From: Lachnospiraceae bacterium
Lineage (GTDB): Bacteria; Bacillota; Clostridia; Lachnospirales; Lachnospiraceae
Direction: 5' to 3'
DNA: 64,000 nucleotides
Assembly: GCA_910575445.1 (NCBI GenBank)
Contig: CAJTFW010000001.1
Coordinates: 186,001-250,000 of the forward strand
The notes under the pieces were generated by a model that saw nothing but the letters and a program-made list of their open reading frames with translations, searched no databases and was not told where the DNA came from. Numbering within the stretch: the first letter of the stretch is position 1; each line of letters begins with the position of its first letter. Shown piece by piece: positions 27,832 through 37,441 of the stretch. The position numbers and the translations under genes were made by a program.

Positions 27832-27923
27832 TTATCGGGTATATGTTTTACAACAGCTTCAACGCTACAATTTAAAATATTACAAATATCGTTTAATGTT
27901 TTTATTGTAATATTTTTGTTCTA
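27832..27923 (-). pseudogene. C-terminal fragment of a Cro/CI-type HTH regulator
   Basis: The minus strand reads NITIKTLNDICNILNCSVE, AVVKHIPDKNK then stop, the typical second half of a small HTH_26/XRE-type regulator. The first half is missing, with a stop directly upstream. Confidence 0.6.
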
Positions 27924-27996
27924 GCGCAAAAAATCGACATTGTGGTAGCTATGGCACGGAATGTTATTGGAACCAAAATTTTTATTGGTTTCGTAC

Positions 27997-28314
27997 TTAT
28001 GACAAATTTATCTTTTCCCTTTCAACTTGAAGCAAAGCGGCTAAATTTGTTTCGTTATGTTTCTTACAAAGGGCAATTTCACTGTCAATCACTTCAAGCA
28101 TTTCAGATTTGTCAATAAAATCAGTGTATCGCTCTCCAGCTTGAAGTCCCTCAATAAAATGGATTTCGCGGCAATATTGACCATCTATCAGTTTATACCA
28201 TATCTGTGTTTCCAAAGGACCAAAACATAAATGCTTGACAATAGCCTGTTTCCCATTAGCATCAAAGCTTATATCTGGCGCATTATGCAACCATGCTCCA
28301 ATCGTAAATCCCAT
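27997..28314 (-). CDS. Hypothetical protein
   Basis: About 105 residues starting GFTIGAWLHNAPDISFDANG, with AGGAGC before ATG 28314. The C-terminal half is helical and charged (KSEMLEVIDSEIALCKKHNE). Soluble, no signal peptide, no recognised family. It is divergent from the gene at 28505. Confidence 0.5.
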   Translation of the reverse strand: MGFTIGAWLHNAPDISFDANGKQAIVKHLCFGPLETQIWYKLIDGQYCREIHFIEGLQAGERYTDFIDKSEMLEVIDSEIALCKKHNETNLAALLQVEREKINLS

Positions 28315-28405
28315 CACATTTGCTCCTGTTAAATTTTTTCTAACATCATTATAGCAAATCGGTCTTGAATTTTCCATGAATTTTTGCCGTGACAATTACT
28401 TCTTA

Positions 28406-28504
28406 GTGGACTTGCCACCTAAAATCCGGCTATACTTTTTTGATGGAATAGCATATAATGGGGTCAGCGAAAAATCGGGCTTTTTGGAGGTAATATTTAT
28501 AAAT
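28406..28504 (+). promoter_or_regulatory. Leader shared with the locus at 39.6 kb, copy 1
   Basis: GTGGACTTGCCA (28406-28417) followed by CTAAAATC, then TATAAT, CAGCGA and a TTGGAGG RBS. The same sequence of blocks precedes the frameshifted gene at 39735. The -10 is TATAATG near 28454. Confidence 0.55.
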
Positions 28505-29035
28505 ATGGATTATAATAAAAGTTATGATGTGGGGGATTTTTTTGCTACGGGAAGTTTTGATATAAAGTGCGATCCCATACTTTATGAAAACGGACGAATT
28601 ACATTGGACTATAGAATACATTCTAAATGCCATTCAAAAGATTTATCAGAAATTCTGTCCTTTATTCAGAAAAATTATAGGAAAGCGTATAGCCAAGTTT
28701 TGGCGGGTGTGTTTTCCGCTTATAGAAACAATCCGAAGTGGGATGTCTGGATAGAAGAAGCAAATAATTTTTTACGAATTGATTTTACAGAAAAAGAGGA
28801 ACTTCATCCCTACATTGGGATACCAACCATTGATTTGGCGTTCTGTGGTGGAAAGATTTTTTGGGGGATGACTTTTTCAGGAGGAACAAATAAATTGTCG
28901 TATGAGCATGGCTTTTGTACAGTTTTTGAGCAGGAAAAATTATTGGTACTTGCAGATAGTGATTTTTCACTTATCCTGAAATGGTGGGATTATTATTACA
29001 CCAATGGGAATATATTGAAAACTTCCAGCTTGTAG
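28505..29035 (+). CDS. Hypothetical protein with mobile leader
   Basis: A 176-residue protein (DYNKSYDVGDFFATGSFDIK, FLRIDFTEKEELHPYIGIPT, then LILKWWDYYYTNGN). The start at 28505 is fixed by TTGGAGG at 28484-28490. No family recognised and no TM. The size and aromatic content recall immunity proteins, but no toxin partner is adjacent. It shares its leader with another small gene 11 kb away. Confidence 0.55.
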   Translation: MDYNKSYDVGDFFATGSFDIKCDPILYENGRITLDYRIHSKCHSKDLSEILSFIQKNYRKAYSQVLAGVFSAYRNNPKWDVWIEEANNFLRIDFTEKEELHPYIGIPTIDLAFCGGKIFWGMTFSGGTNKLSYEHGFCTVFEQEKLLVLADSDFSLILKWWDYYYTNGNILKTSSL

Positions 29036-29061
29036 AACTAAAAAATCGGGATTTTAGAGTG

Positions 29062-29091
29062 ATGTAAAGTCATGTTGCGAAAATGTAAAGT
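29062..29091 (+). promoter_or_regulatory. Direct repeats upstream of the XRE/two-component locus
   Basis: ATGTAAAGT occurs at 29062-29070 and 29083-29091, 21 bp apart (two helical turns), fitting an OmpR-type regulator site upstream of the XRE gene. Confidence 0.45.
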
Positions 29092-29158
29092 TGGTGTGGT
29101 GGCATGAAACGGAGCTTTTGGCTACAATGGAACCACTAAAAACAAAGGAGGTTTCATT

Positions 29159-29791
29159 ATGAAGTTATCAGATAAGATTGTTCGACTTAGAAAATCAAAT
29201 GGCTGGTCGCAAGAGGACTTGGCAGAAAAATTAAATATATCTAGACAAGCGATTTCTCGTTGGGAAGGCTCAACAGCACAGCCGGATGCTGCGAATATTC
29301 TTCAACTTAGCAAGCTGTTTGGAGTTACCACAGATTATCTTTTGAATGATGAGTATGAAAGCGATAATGACTTACCAAAGATAAAGGAAGTCAAAAACGA
29401 TAGTTTTCATCAAATTTTGATTTTGGTGATTACGCTTGAAGTTATGATATTGATTATTCAGTTCATGACAACTATCATTTTACAAAATACATTCTTTAGT
29501 GTTCTTAGCTTTATACCATTTGTTGCATCTATAGGCGGGTTTGAATATGCATATCAGAAGAAAAAAAGCGAAGCAAATGAAACCACGAATGTATTTCGCA
29601 AAAAGTTCTATAAAATTTCGGCATGGTTAGGTGCATATTTTCCTATTAGATTTGTCATTACATCATTGTCATATTTTTACCCTCGTTCGTATAGCATGAT
29701 AGCTTTAGAATGTGTAATATTTGTTATTTATCTAATAATGGCAACACTTATTTGCTTACAGATAGAGAAGAATAGCTTGAAGGGAAAATAA
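29159..29791 (+). CDS. XRE family regulator with C-terminal membrane domain
   Basis: 210 residues. The HTH is LSDKIVRLRKSNGWSQEDLA to QAISRWEGSTAQP, followed by a linker and four hydrophobic helices from about residue 85 to the end. RBS AAAGGAGG. It leads the block of regulator, kinase and ABC exporter and may add a membrane-derived input to it. Confidence 0.87.
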   Translation: MKLSDKIVRLRKSNGWSQEDLAEKLNISRQAISRWEGSTAQPDAANILQLSKLFGVTTDYLLNDEYESDNDLPKIKEVKNDSFHQILILVITLEVMILIIQFMTTIILQNTFFSVLSFIPFVASIGGFEYAYQKKKSEANETTNVFRKKFYKISAWLGAYFPIRFVITSLSYFYPRSYSMIALECVIFVIYLIMATLICLQIEKNSLKGK

Positions 29792-29897
29792 GAAAAATCC
29801 GGCTGGTATTTTGGCGGATAAAAATCATTTTTCGGGAGGACTGCCTTCTGGAATAACAAAAGATGCAAACATAGCAGTCATCGAAAGGAATGATTTC

Positions 29898-30566
29898 ATG
29901 GCGAACATTTTGATTGTAGAAGATGAAAAGAATATGCAGGATATTATTGCCGAATATATGAAAAAGGGTGGACATACCTGCTTTACTGCGGACGACGGGA
30001 TAGATGCTTTAATGATATTGAAAAGCAATCCTATGGATTTAATGATATTGGATATTATGATGCCCCACATTGACGGTTTTACTGTCTGTAAAATGGCACG
30101 GGAAATGAGTAATATGCCTATTATCATGTTGACAGCCAAAAGTGAAGAAAGTGATAAGCTAAGAGGTTATGAATATGGTGCAGATGATTACACAACAAAA
30201 CCATTCAGTCCTAAAGTTTTGCTGGCTAAAGTAAATGCTCTGCTTCGTCGTTCTTCTTTGGAACCATTAGATATATTAAGCATTGGAAAAGTTTCTGTTA
30301 TGCCGTCCTCACATAAAGTGTTTTTAGATGGGCAGGAAATTACCCTTACTCACAAAGAATATGAATTGCTTTATTTTTTTATGATAAATCCCGGACAGGT
30401 TTTTACCCGTGAACAGTTGCTGAATAGAATTTGGGGTTACGATTTTGAGGGGACTACCCGTACGGTAGATACCCATATCAAAACACTGCGGCAAAAGCTG
30501 GGAAGCGAAGGAAAGCATATAGTAACGCTTATCCGTTCCGGGTATAAATTAGAGGTAACAATATGA
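29898..30566 (+). CDS. OmpR/PhoB family response regulator (VanR-like)
   Basis: 222 residues: receiver with EDE near 8-10, phospho-acceptor in LMILDIMMPHIDGF and TTKPFSP, then a winged helix ending RTVDTHIKTLRQKLG and HIVTLIRSGYKLE. The start at 29898 follows AAAGGA. It overlaps the kinase gene by 4 bp. Likely sites are the 21/22-bp spaced direct repeats before 29159 and before 31780. Confidence 0.92.
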   Translation: MANILIVEDEKNMQDIIAEYMKKGGHTCFTADDGIDALMILKSNPMDLMILDIMMPHIDGFTVCKMAREMSNMPIIMLTAKSEESDKLRGYEYGADDYTTKPFSPKVLLAKVNALLRRSSLEPLDILSIGKVSVMPSSHKVFLDGQEITLTHKEYELLYFFMINPGQVFTREQLLNRIWGYDFEGTTRTVDTHIKTLRQKLGSEGKHIVTLIRSGYKLEVTI

Positions 30567-31639
30567 AAAACAGCGATAATTTCAGTATTCACTCAATACG
30601 GAAGAAAATACTTTTAATGTCTAAAGTGATAGGCGCTGTCCTTGTTATTTCATATATCCTTTCAGCCAAACTACCGTTTTCCTCAAACATCTCTCTTTCG
30701 ATTTGGACTTTTTTTGTGGTGTTGTTGATTTTTGCCGTTGATTTTCTGATGAGCCACTTTATCTCAAAACCGATTGCCAAATTGGAAAAAGCAGCAAAAA
30801 GGATGGCTGATTTAGATTTTTCTTCAACCTGTGATATTATGACAAATGATGAATTTGGGCGGCTTTCCACAAGTCTTAACACTATGGCTAAAAATCTGCA
30901 AAAAACTCTTATAAAATTGGAAGCGGCAAATAAGCAGCTTGAAAAAGACGTTGAGCAGGAACGTCTGTTGTTATCAGAGCGTAAAGAACTGGTAGACAGT
31001 TTATCTCATGAAATGAAAACGCCTTTAGGAATCATCAGAGCCTATGCAGAGGGCTATCAGAGTGAAGATGATGAAATGAAAAAACAAAAATATGCAGAAA
31101 TAATCATATCAGAAACAGAGCGGATGAATCATCTGATTACTGCTTTATTGGATTTATCTGCTTTGGAAACGGGGGCTGTGCAGCTTACCTCCGAACGCTT
31201 TGATTTTGTTGAATTTTTAGAAACAGTCGCCGGGCGATTGCTGATCGACACGCCGGATGCTGATTTTGAGTTACAATATGAACTTCCTGATTATAAAGTG
31301 TATGTTTATACAGATAAGATTCGTATGGAGCAGGTTTTAAACAATCTTATTATCAATGCAAAGAAGAATGTAAGACCAAAAGGTGTTTTAAAACTATGTC
31401 TTTTAGACGAAAATGGATTATTACATTTTTCAGTATATAATCAGGGTGATACGATTTCAGACGAAAAGCTGAAAAAGATTTGGACAAAATTTTATCGGGA
31501 TAAACATTCAAAGTATAGTGGCTCTGGGTTGGGTCTTGCGATTGTTGCACAAATTTTATCTATGCAGAAATTAAGCTATGGTGTAAAAAATCTTGCGGAT
31601 GGCGTTCAATTTTACTTTTCTATGCCCGTAGTTAAATAA
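30563..31639 (+). CDS. Sensor histidine kinase
   Basis: 358 residues: two TM helices close together (about 15-33 and 40-60), a HAMP domain (KPIAKLEKAAKRMADLDFSS), coiled coil, H-box LVDSLSHEMKTPLGIIRAYA, N-box LNNLIINAKKN and G2 SGLGLAIVAQIL. The G1 region is degenerate (FSVYNQGDTI in place of DxGxG), as seen in lantibiotic-responsive kinases. It partners the preceding regulator. Confidence 0.9.
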   Translation: MKNSDNFSIHSIRKKILLMSKVIGAVLVISYILSAKLPFSSNISLSIWTFFVVLLIFAVDFLMSHFISKPIAKLEKAAKRMADLDFSSTCDIMTNDEFGRLSTSLNTMAKNLQKTLIKLEAANKQLEKDVEQERLLLSERKELVDSLSHEMKTPLGIIRAYAEGYQSEDDEMKKQKYAEIIISETERMNHLITALLDLSALETGAVQLTSERFDFVEFLETVAGRLLIDTPDADFELQYELPDYKVYVYTDKIRMEQVLNNLIINAKKNVRPKGVLKLCLLDENGLLHFSVYNQGDTISDEKLKKIWTKFYRDKHSKYSGSGLGLAIVAQILSMQKLSYGVKNLADGVQFYFSMPVVK

Positions 31640-31670
31640 GATATGATGCTTACTTTTGGTGGTTCTGTTT

Positions 31671-31740
31671 TCTATAATGAGAGCAGAACCATTTTTATTT
31701 CACACCAACTTCACTTCAATCTCACATCGACTTCACTTCA
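31671..31740 (+). promoter_or_regulatory. Terminator and direct-repeat regulator site before the ABC genes
   Basis: GGTTCTG (31671-31677) / CAGAACC (31684-31690) plus Ts ends the kinase transcript. Then ACTTCACTTCA occurs twice (31708-31718, 31730-31740), exactly 22 bp apart, a typical binding site for the adjacent OmpR-type regulator. Confidence 0.65.
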
Positions 31741-31779
31741 TTTCCTTAAATTCATAATACGAAAGGGGGGGGATGATGA

Positions 31780-32628
31780 ATGATTGAGGTCAAAAATCTG
31801 ACTTTTTCTTATGGAAAGGATAAGCAAGTCCTCCATAGTTTAAATTTTGTGGTAGGAGATGGTGAAATTTTTGGATTTCTAGGGCCGAACGGTTCTGGTA
31901 AATCAACAACTCAAAAAATCCTCACCGGAATTTTGAAAGGGCATGGCGGTACAGTATCATTGTTTGGACAGGATATCTCTATGGTGCATACACAGGATTT
32001 TTTTCAAAAGATAGGTGTTTTATTTGAATTTCCCTATCTGTATGCAAATTTAAGCGCTATTGACAACCTTAAATATTTTTCTTCGTTTTATCCAGCAAAG
32101 CAGTTGCGGGATATTGGGGAAGTTCTGGAAGAATTGGAGTTTAAGTCCGATTTCCTGAAAAAGCCTGTTTCTTCTTATTCAAAAGGTATGCGGCAGCGTG
32201 TGAGCATGGCAAGGGCGCTTATCAGTAATCCCCAATTGTTATTTTTAGATGAACCAACCAGCGGACTTGATCCGACAGGTGCAGTTTTATTCCGCAAGAT
32301 TATAGAAGAAGAACGCAGGAAAGGGACAACTGTTTTTTTAACTACCCACAATATGCTGGATGCGGATTTGCTGTGTGACAGGGTGGCTTTCATTACAAAT
32401 GGGAATATTGTTGCGCTGGATACTCCGAAAAGGCTGAAAGAGCAAAACAGCAGAAGGCGTGTTGTGGTCAGCTATCTGTATCAGGGCAGACGGGAGGAAA
32501 AGACAATCGAAATTCCAGAATTAGAAGCAGGCATTCCTTTTCTGCATGATGAAATTCTCAGCATTCATTCAGAAGAACCAACCTTAGAGGATATGTTTAT
32601 CCAGTATACAGGAAGGGGGCTGTCCTGA
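31780..32628 (+). CDS. ABC-2 type exporter ATPase
   Basis: 282 residues with Walker A GPNGSGKST, signature YSKGMRQRVSMARAL, Walker B LLFLDEPTSGLDP and TTHNM. It is coupled to two permease genes (stop/start overlap at 32628). The arrangement regulator-kinase-ATPase-two permeases matches bacitracin/lantibiotic resistance exporters. RBS AAAGGGGGG. Confidence 0.92.
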   Translation: MIEVKNLTFSYGKDKQVLHSLNFVVGDGEIFGFLGPNGSGKSTTQKILTGILKGHGGTVSLFGQDISMVHTQDFFQKIGVLFEFPYLYANLSAIDNLKYFSSFYPAKQLRDIGEVLEELEFKSDFLKKPVSSYSKGMRQRVSMARALISNPQLLFLDEPTSGLDPTGAVLFRKIIEEERRKGTTVFLTTHNMLDADLLCDRVAFITNGNIVALDTPKRLKEQNSRRRVVVSYLYQGRREEKTIEIPELEAGIPFLHDEILSIHSEEPTLEDMFIQYTGRGLS

Positions 32629-33623
32629 TGTGGAAAAGCTTTTGCATTTTGTTCAAAAAAGACTGCCAAATGATGATAGCCGGAAAATTTTTCCTTGTTG
32701 CTGTTGGTTCGCTGCTTATTTACACATTGTTTATTAACTTTGGTTATATCAATTTTATGAATATGCAATTATACAATGTATACCTCTATGATCCGCAGGG
32801 AACGCAGCAGGAGGTGTCCGAACGGATTTGTCCTGTGTCATCGTTAGAAGAACTGGAAACGGTTCTTTTGGCTGACACAAACGGTGTCGGAATAGATTTA
32901 AGCTCTGGTACGCCAAATATCATTTTGTATTATGGAAGCAAAAAGGTTGATAAACACAGGGCTGATTATGCATCGCTGCTTCTTTATTCCAGTGATAAAT
33001 ACACTGCGCAAATCGTAGGTACAAATACAACGAAATTGAAGCAGCAAAAAGAAATGTCCTGTGAATTATTGTTTATCGAAATCGTTGCTGTCGGTTTTTT
33101 GGGGATTGCTTCGGTACTGTTCAAAGAAAAGCAGATGGGGGTTATCCGTGTCCATGCAGTCCTGCCGTTAAAAAAGAGTTTATTTATCCTGTCAAAACTA
33201 GCCGTTTTCTTAGTGTCAGATCTGGTTTTTGCAGTGTTGTTGACATTGCTCAATGTAGGATTTTTTGATACAATCCACATTTTGCCTGCTGTATTGGTGC
33301 AGACTGCGATTTTATCACTGATTATGGCGCTTATGGGATTTGGATGCACTATGTTATTAAATGACTTCAAACAGTTTTCGCTCGCCTATCTGATAATTGC
33401 TCTTTTTGTAGCAACACCCATATTTTTGTCAGCAAATACTTCTATAAAAATGGCATGGATAGACTGGCATCCTTTTTATCAGGTTTATATGGGGCTTAAA
33501 AATGCTTATTTCGGAGTACCTGTTACAAGCCCTGTTTATTATATTTGCTCCGCTTGTGGAATTGCTGTCCTGTTTGTGATTGTTCAAATCGCATTCCATA
33601 AAGAAATGGGAAAGGAGGGGTGA
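32628..33623 (+). CDS. ABC-2 exporter permease 1
   Basis: 331 residues, one N-terminal TM (about 20-40), an extracellular loop, then five C-terminal helices (about 145-325). It lacks known enzymatic motifs and forms the membrane part of the exporter with the next gene, which it overlaps by 4 bp. Confidence 0.82.
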   Translation: MWKSFCILFKKDCQMMIAGKFFLVAVGSLLIYTLFINFGYINFMNMQLYNVYLYDPQGTQQEVSERICPVSSLEELETVLLADTNGVGIDLSSGTPNIILYYGSKKVDKHRADYASLLLYSSDKYTAQIVGTNTTKLKQQKEMSCELLFIEIVAVGFLGIASVLFKEKQMGVIRVHAVLPLKKSLFILSKLAVFLVSDLVFAVLLTLLNVGFFDTIHILPAVLVQTAILSLIMALMGFGCTMLLNDFKQFSLAYLIIALFVATPIFLSANTSIKMAWIDWHPFYQVYMGLKNAYFGVPVTSPVYYICSACGIAVLFVIVQIAFHKEMGKEG

Positions 33624-34633
33624 CTGTGTGGGGATTGATTTATCAGCTCAAAAGTGTCTGGAAAGACAAATTTTGTATTATGTCCTTTCTTCTGCCAATC
33701 GTAGTTGCTGTTGCTCTGAATTTTATTGGAACAATTGACCTTTCTTCACTGGGAGAGCTACATTTTGGAGCATTGGAAAACAATTTGCCGATAGGAACCA
33801 TATCGTGGTTAAAACAGTATGGCTCTGTAACCATGTATAAAACACGGGAAGATTTAATTGCTTCAATCAATGAACCTTCTACAGAACTGATTGGAGTAGA
33901 AAACGATGGCAATGGTATTAAAACAATGATAGCGGGCGATGAGCTGGATATATATCGTCAAGTGGCTGACACGCTTCCTGCATTGTATGCGAATCGGGAA
34001 AATACAGAGCAAATAAATGTCCGTATTTTAGAGCGCCCTGATATACTGGCCGGAATGCAAAATATATTTATTGCGATGACGTTAATTGTTGCCATGTTTA
34101 TGGGGTGTACGTTTAACGCTATGAATATTATTTCTGAAAAAGAAAATGGTATTGATCTGGTTAATCAGATATTGCCTATGACACACAGCCAATATGTCAT
34201 TCAAAAAATTTTTGTCGGTTTTGTCTGTGGATGCCTGTCCGCTGTAATGACAGTCTGTATCTGTTTCCGGCTTTCATTACAAAGGATACTTCTTATGTTG
34301 GCGTTGATTATTCTTTCAGCTTTTGTAGCTGCATTGATTGGTTTGTTCATCGGTAAATTTTCCAAAAACCTTATGGTAGGGGTAGTCTATGTTAAGATTG
34401 TAATGATTGTATTTATGGCAGTACCATTATTATCTTATCTGTTAGGGGCAAATGGTTTGATTTTAACCCTTTGTTATTTTGTACCGTCCAATGCAACTTT
34501 TGAGGGAATTATGAATTTAGTAAACAGCACTGAGCCAATGATTGCAAAAGATATGCTTATTCTTATGGTACATTGCATTGTTTGGTTTCTATTTTATTTG
34601 TCAATCTCTAAATGGCGAAAAAAGAATGAATAA
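33620..34633 (+). CDS. ABC-2 exporter permease 2
   Basis: 337 residues with one N-terminal TM, a long extracellular domain (about 45-150) and five to six C-terminal helices. GTG at 33626 is an alternative start nearby. It is the last gene of the exporter operon. The substrate is unknown; self-protection against a peptide antibiotic is the likely role. Confidence 0.82.
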   Translation: MTVWGLIYQLKSVWKDKFCIMSFLLPIVVAVALNFIGTIDLSSLGELHFGALENNLPIGTISWLKQYGSVTMYKTREDLIASINEPSTELIGVENDGNGIKTMIAGDELDIYRQVADTLPALYANRENTEQINVRILERPDILAGMQNIFIAMTLIVAMFMGCTFNAMNIISEKENGIDLVNQILPMTHSQYVIQKIFVGFVCGCLSAVMTVCICFRLSLQRILLMLALIILSAFVAALIGLFIGKFSKNLMVGVVYVKIVMIVFMAVPLLSYLLGANGLILTLCYFVPSNATFEGIMNLVNSTEPMIAKDMLILMVHCIVWFLFYLSISKWRKKNE

Positions 34634-34665
34634 AACTTTCCTACATACATATAACAGTTGCTATA

Positions 34666-34694
34666 TTGACAATTTAAAGGAAGTATTATATATT
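34666..34694 (+). promoter_or_regulatory. tetR promoter
   Basis: TTGACA (34666-34671), 17 bp, TATATT (34689-34694). Confidence 0.6.
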
Positions 34695-34735
34695 TATGGA
34701 AACTTATAAAACAATTTTGGTTTCCGAGGTATAGT

Positions 34736-35302
34736 ATGAGAGAAAAAATATTGAATGTGGTAGCACAACTTATCAACCGATATGGTTTGAAAAAATTTAC
34801 GGTAGATGAAGTAGCGACAACTTTACGCATTAGTAAAAAAACAATTTATCAGTATTTCAGTGGAAAAGATGAAATGATACATGAATATTTTGTGGCAAAT
34901 TTAGAAAGCGATAAGCAAAATATGAATAAAGCAATGCAGGAAGCAAATGGTTTTAGAAACAAACTGTATGCCCTTGTGCATACTAATCGTTGCTATGGAT
35001 TGCCGATATTCGTAATGGGTGAAGCAAAACAATTTTATCCAGAAGAATGGGCAGAAATTGAATCTTTAAGAAAATATAAATTAGCTGCATTAAATGAATT
35101 GCTTAAATGTGCAAAAAAAGACGGCATTATAAAAGATGATGTGCATTTTGGTATTCTTACCGCTATGTTGGAACGAAGTAGTGACATAATTCTTGATACT
35201 GATTTTTTGTTGGAACATAAGCTCCATGTAGCTCAAGCTATTGACGCTGCATTAGATATAATTTTATATGGAATTGAAAAGGAGAATACAGATGATAAAT
35301 AA
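34736..35302 (+). CDS. TetR family transcriptional regulator
   Basis: 188 residues; the N-terminal HTH is ILNVVAQLINRYGLKKFTVD, then TTLRISKKTIYQYFSGKDEM, followed by an all-helical ligand domain. It has its own promoter, not fused to the exporter operon, and overlaps the PEBP gene by 11 bp. It may regulate that gene or the ABC genes. Confidence 0.9.
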   Translation: MREKILNVVAQLINRYGLKKFTVDEVATTLRISKKTIYQYFSGKDEMIHEYFVANLESDKQNMNKAMQEANGFRNKLYALVHTNRCYGLPIFVMGEAKQFYPEEWAEIESLRKYKLAALNELLKCAKKDGIIKDDVHFGILTAMLERSSDIILDTDFLLEHKLHVAQAIDAALDIILYGIEKENTDDK

Positions 35303-35765
35303 TTATGAATTGCAAGTACGCTGTATTGGATTAGAAAGCAAGGATATATTTCCGTTAGAAAATACGGGCAGAGGGAAAGATATATCACCAGCATTTGAAC
35401 TTGAAAATCTTTCTCCTGCGGCAAAAACTATTGCTATTACGTTGGAAGATATTAAACATCCTCTTTTCAAAAATTTTACGCATTGGGTTATATGGAATAT
35501 TCCAGCAGCACAGAATATTATGGGGGCGATTCCTCATGGGAAAAATGTGGTGGCTCTTGATAATGCGGTTCAAGGGATTGCCTATGGCTGGCACAAATAT
35601 GCTGGTCCGAAACCGCCCAAAGGAAAGCAACATAAATACCGCTTTACCGTTTATGTATTGGATTGTGAGCTTTCTTTAGGGGCTAATTCAACAAAAAGCA
35701 GATTTATGAAATATGCTAAAAACCATATTCTTCAACAAGCTGCTATCATTGGATTGTTTGAATAA
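35292..35765 (+). CDS. YbhB/YbcL family PEBP-like protein
   Basis: 157 residues of the phosphatidylethanolamine-binding protein/Raf-kinase-inhibitor family: DISPAFELENLSPAAKTIAI, THWVIWNIPAAQ and YGWHKYAGPKPPKGKQHKYR carry the family signature. The ATG at 35292 follows GAAAAGGAG. Bacterial members have unproven roles. Its 3' end runs into a truncated AlbA_2 gene. Confidence 0.9.
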   Translation: MINNYELQVRCIGLESKDIFPLENTGRGKDISPAFELENLSPAAKTIAITLEDIKHPLFKNFTHWVIWNIPAAQNIMGAIPHGKNVVALDNAVQGIAYGWHKYAGPKPPKGKQHKYRFTVYVLDCELSLGANSTKSRFMKYAKNHILQQAAIIGLFE

Positions 35766-35784
35766 TTGTTACTTTTCATGGGAT

Positions 35785-36357
35785 GGGGAAATATGGCGGG
35801 ATGAATATCTCAAATGGATATGCGGATTTGCCAATGCACAGGGCGGAAAGATTTATATCGGTACAAATGATGATGGTACTGTCATTGGCATCCAAGACAG
35901 TAAGAAGCTCATGGAAGACATTCCCAATAAAGTAAGAGATATTCTGGGAATTATCATAGATGTGAATTTGTTATCTGAAGACGGAAAAGAATACATTGAA
36001 ATTTGTGTCAGTTCAAATACCTATCCTGTGAATTACAGGGGAGAATATCATTATCGGAGCGGAAGTACAAAACAGTTGCTTAAAGGACAGGCATTGAATC
36101 AGTTCCTCTTAAAAAAGACTGGCATTACCTGGGATAGTGTTCCCATACAGGATGTTGCAGTAAGGGATTTACGGAATGATAGTTTTGATATTTTTCGTGA
36201 ACAGGCTGTTCTTAGCAAAAGAATGGACAAAAAAGATGTCGATTCTTCCAATGAGCAATTGCTGGATAGTTTAAATCTTCTTGATCATGGTATGCTCAAG
36301 AGGGCGGCGATTTTACTATTAAATATCATATGCGGAAAATGCGTTTGTCTGGGGTGA
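35785..36357 (+). pseudogene. AlbA_2 (Schlafen-type) DNA-binding domain fragment
   Basis: The frame GEIWRDEYLKWICGFANAQG, GKIYIGTNDDGTVIGI, YRSGSTKQLLKGQALNQFL is the AlbA_2 domain of ATP-dependent helicase-like regulators. The first strand normally before it is missing because the sequence fuses to the end of the PEBP gene. The 3' end leaves the family pattern near LKRAAILLL. It is a remnant at both ends. Confidence 0.75.
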
Positions 36358-36661
36358 TCGAAAGAGAAGGAAGCAGTCAAAAGGGAAAGTGGATTATAAA
36401 ATAAAGTGTTGTTACCTTAATCAAGTGCTAATGGAACATTAAAAACTATATGAGTGGAATCGTACAAAACTGAAGGAGGAAAGTGAGATCAGCACAGCTT
36501 CACTTGAGAAGCTTGGTATAAATGCCAATATTACGATGGATGTTTGAGATGGTCAAGCTTTTTTGGAATCTTTCCGAAGTTAGTTGAAATAAAGCTTTTA
36601 TCAAATGGTAAAACATGGTATAATAAGCACGAATTTTAAAGCGCTTGCGGGAGTTGATACC
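36358..36661. other. Decayed intergenic region
   Basis: About 300 bp with stop codons in all frames and no recognisable gene or structure. It separates the AlbA_2 fragment from the ISL3 remnant. Confidence 0.5.
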
Positions 36662-37225
36662 ATGGATGAATTTATCAAGGAGCTTGCTCCAAATCTGGAT
36701 TATCTGGAGCATAAAATAATAGGGAATGAAGTCGTTATTGAAAACAGAAAATTCTTCTGTGACAATCCAGACTGTGGATTCACTACTTTTGCAGAGCGTT
36801 TCGACTTCCTGGCACAGAAAGGGAAAAAGACAAAACGCCTGATTGAAAAAATCGTGGATGTTTCCCTGAATACAAGCTCCACCACTGCTTCCAGGACGCT
36901 GAAAGACGGGATTGCGGATGTTGGCAAAAGCACCATCTGCAGTCTCTTAAAAAAAAGATATGCCAGTTCCTGAGAAAGAAGCCGTTATAAAAGTCTGCAT
37001 TGACGATTTCGCATTTCGGAAAAGAAAAACCTATGGGACTATCATGGTAGACATTGACACGCACCGGATCATTGCATTGAACAGGCTGGAAGCCATCTGC
37101 AGCAGGTCAGTGACCGTTTTCACCTGGTGAAGGGGTTTACGGATGCGGCAAAGAAATTTTTGTCACGTCTTTTGGCAGCAAATTTTATTCTCCCAACGGA
37201 AGCATCCCATTATGATGGAAAACCG
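36662..37225 (+). pseudogene. ISL3-family transposase remnant
   Basis: The start DEFIKELAPNLDYLEHKII is followed by the zinc-finger/HTH region (FFCDNPDCGFTTFAERFDFL, ADVGKSTICSLLKK). After a shift in a run of eight A near 36949-36956 the frame reads KVCIDDFAFRKRKTYGTIMV, then a small deletion and another shift lead to QVSDRFHLVKGFTDAAKKFL. It ends near 37225 at ASHYDG, well before the catalytic end. Dead element. Confidence 0.8.
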
Positions 37226-37441
37226 CTAAAATGCGTGGAAATAAGCCTTTCCGCGGATTCGGCGGTTTTATTTTTTCGGTTTTTGAGCCTTTTTTCCGTT
37301 TCGGAAGCTGTTTCGCCCTCAAAAATTGCACCTCCTTTTAACGATAGCAGGCAATCGTTAAAAGGTTTGAATGGGGCAGGGGCAGAGCCTTGTACTGGGA
37401 GTGATAAAAAATATTTAACAGCGGCACAGGCGGCTATTTCC
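37226..37441. other. Non-coding stretch with a perfect inverted repeat
   Basis: CCTTTTAACGAT (37334-37345) and ATCGTTAAAAGG (37354-37365) form a perfect 12-bp stem. On the minus strand AAAGGAGG is followed by a possible TTG start and a short basic frame of about 37 codons that enters the ISL3 remnant; I do not recognise it. Confidence 0.45.
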
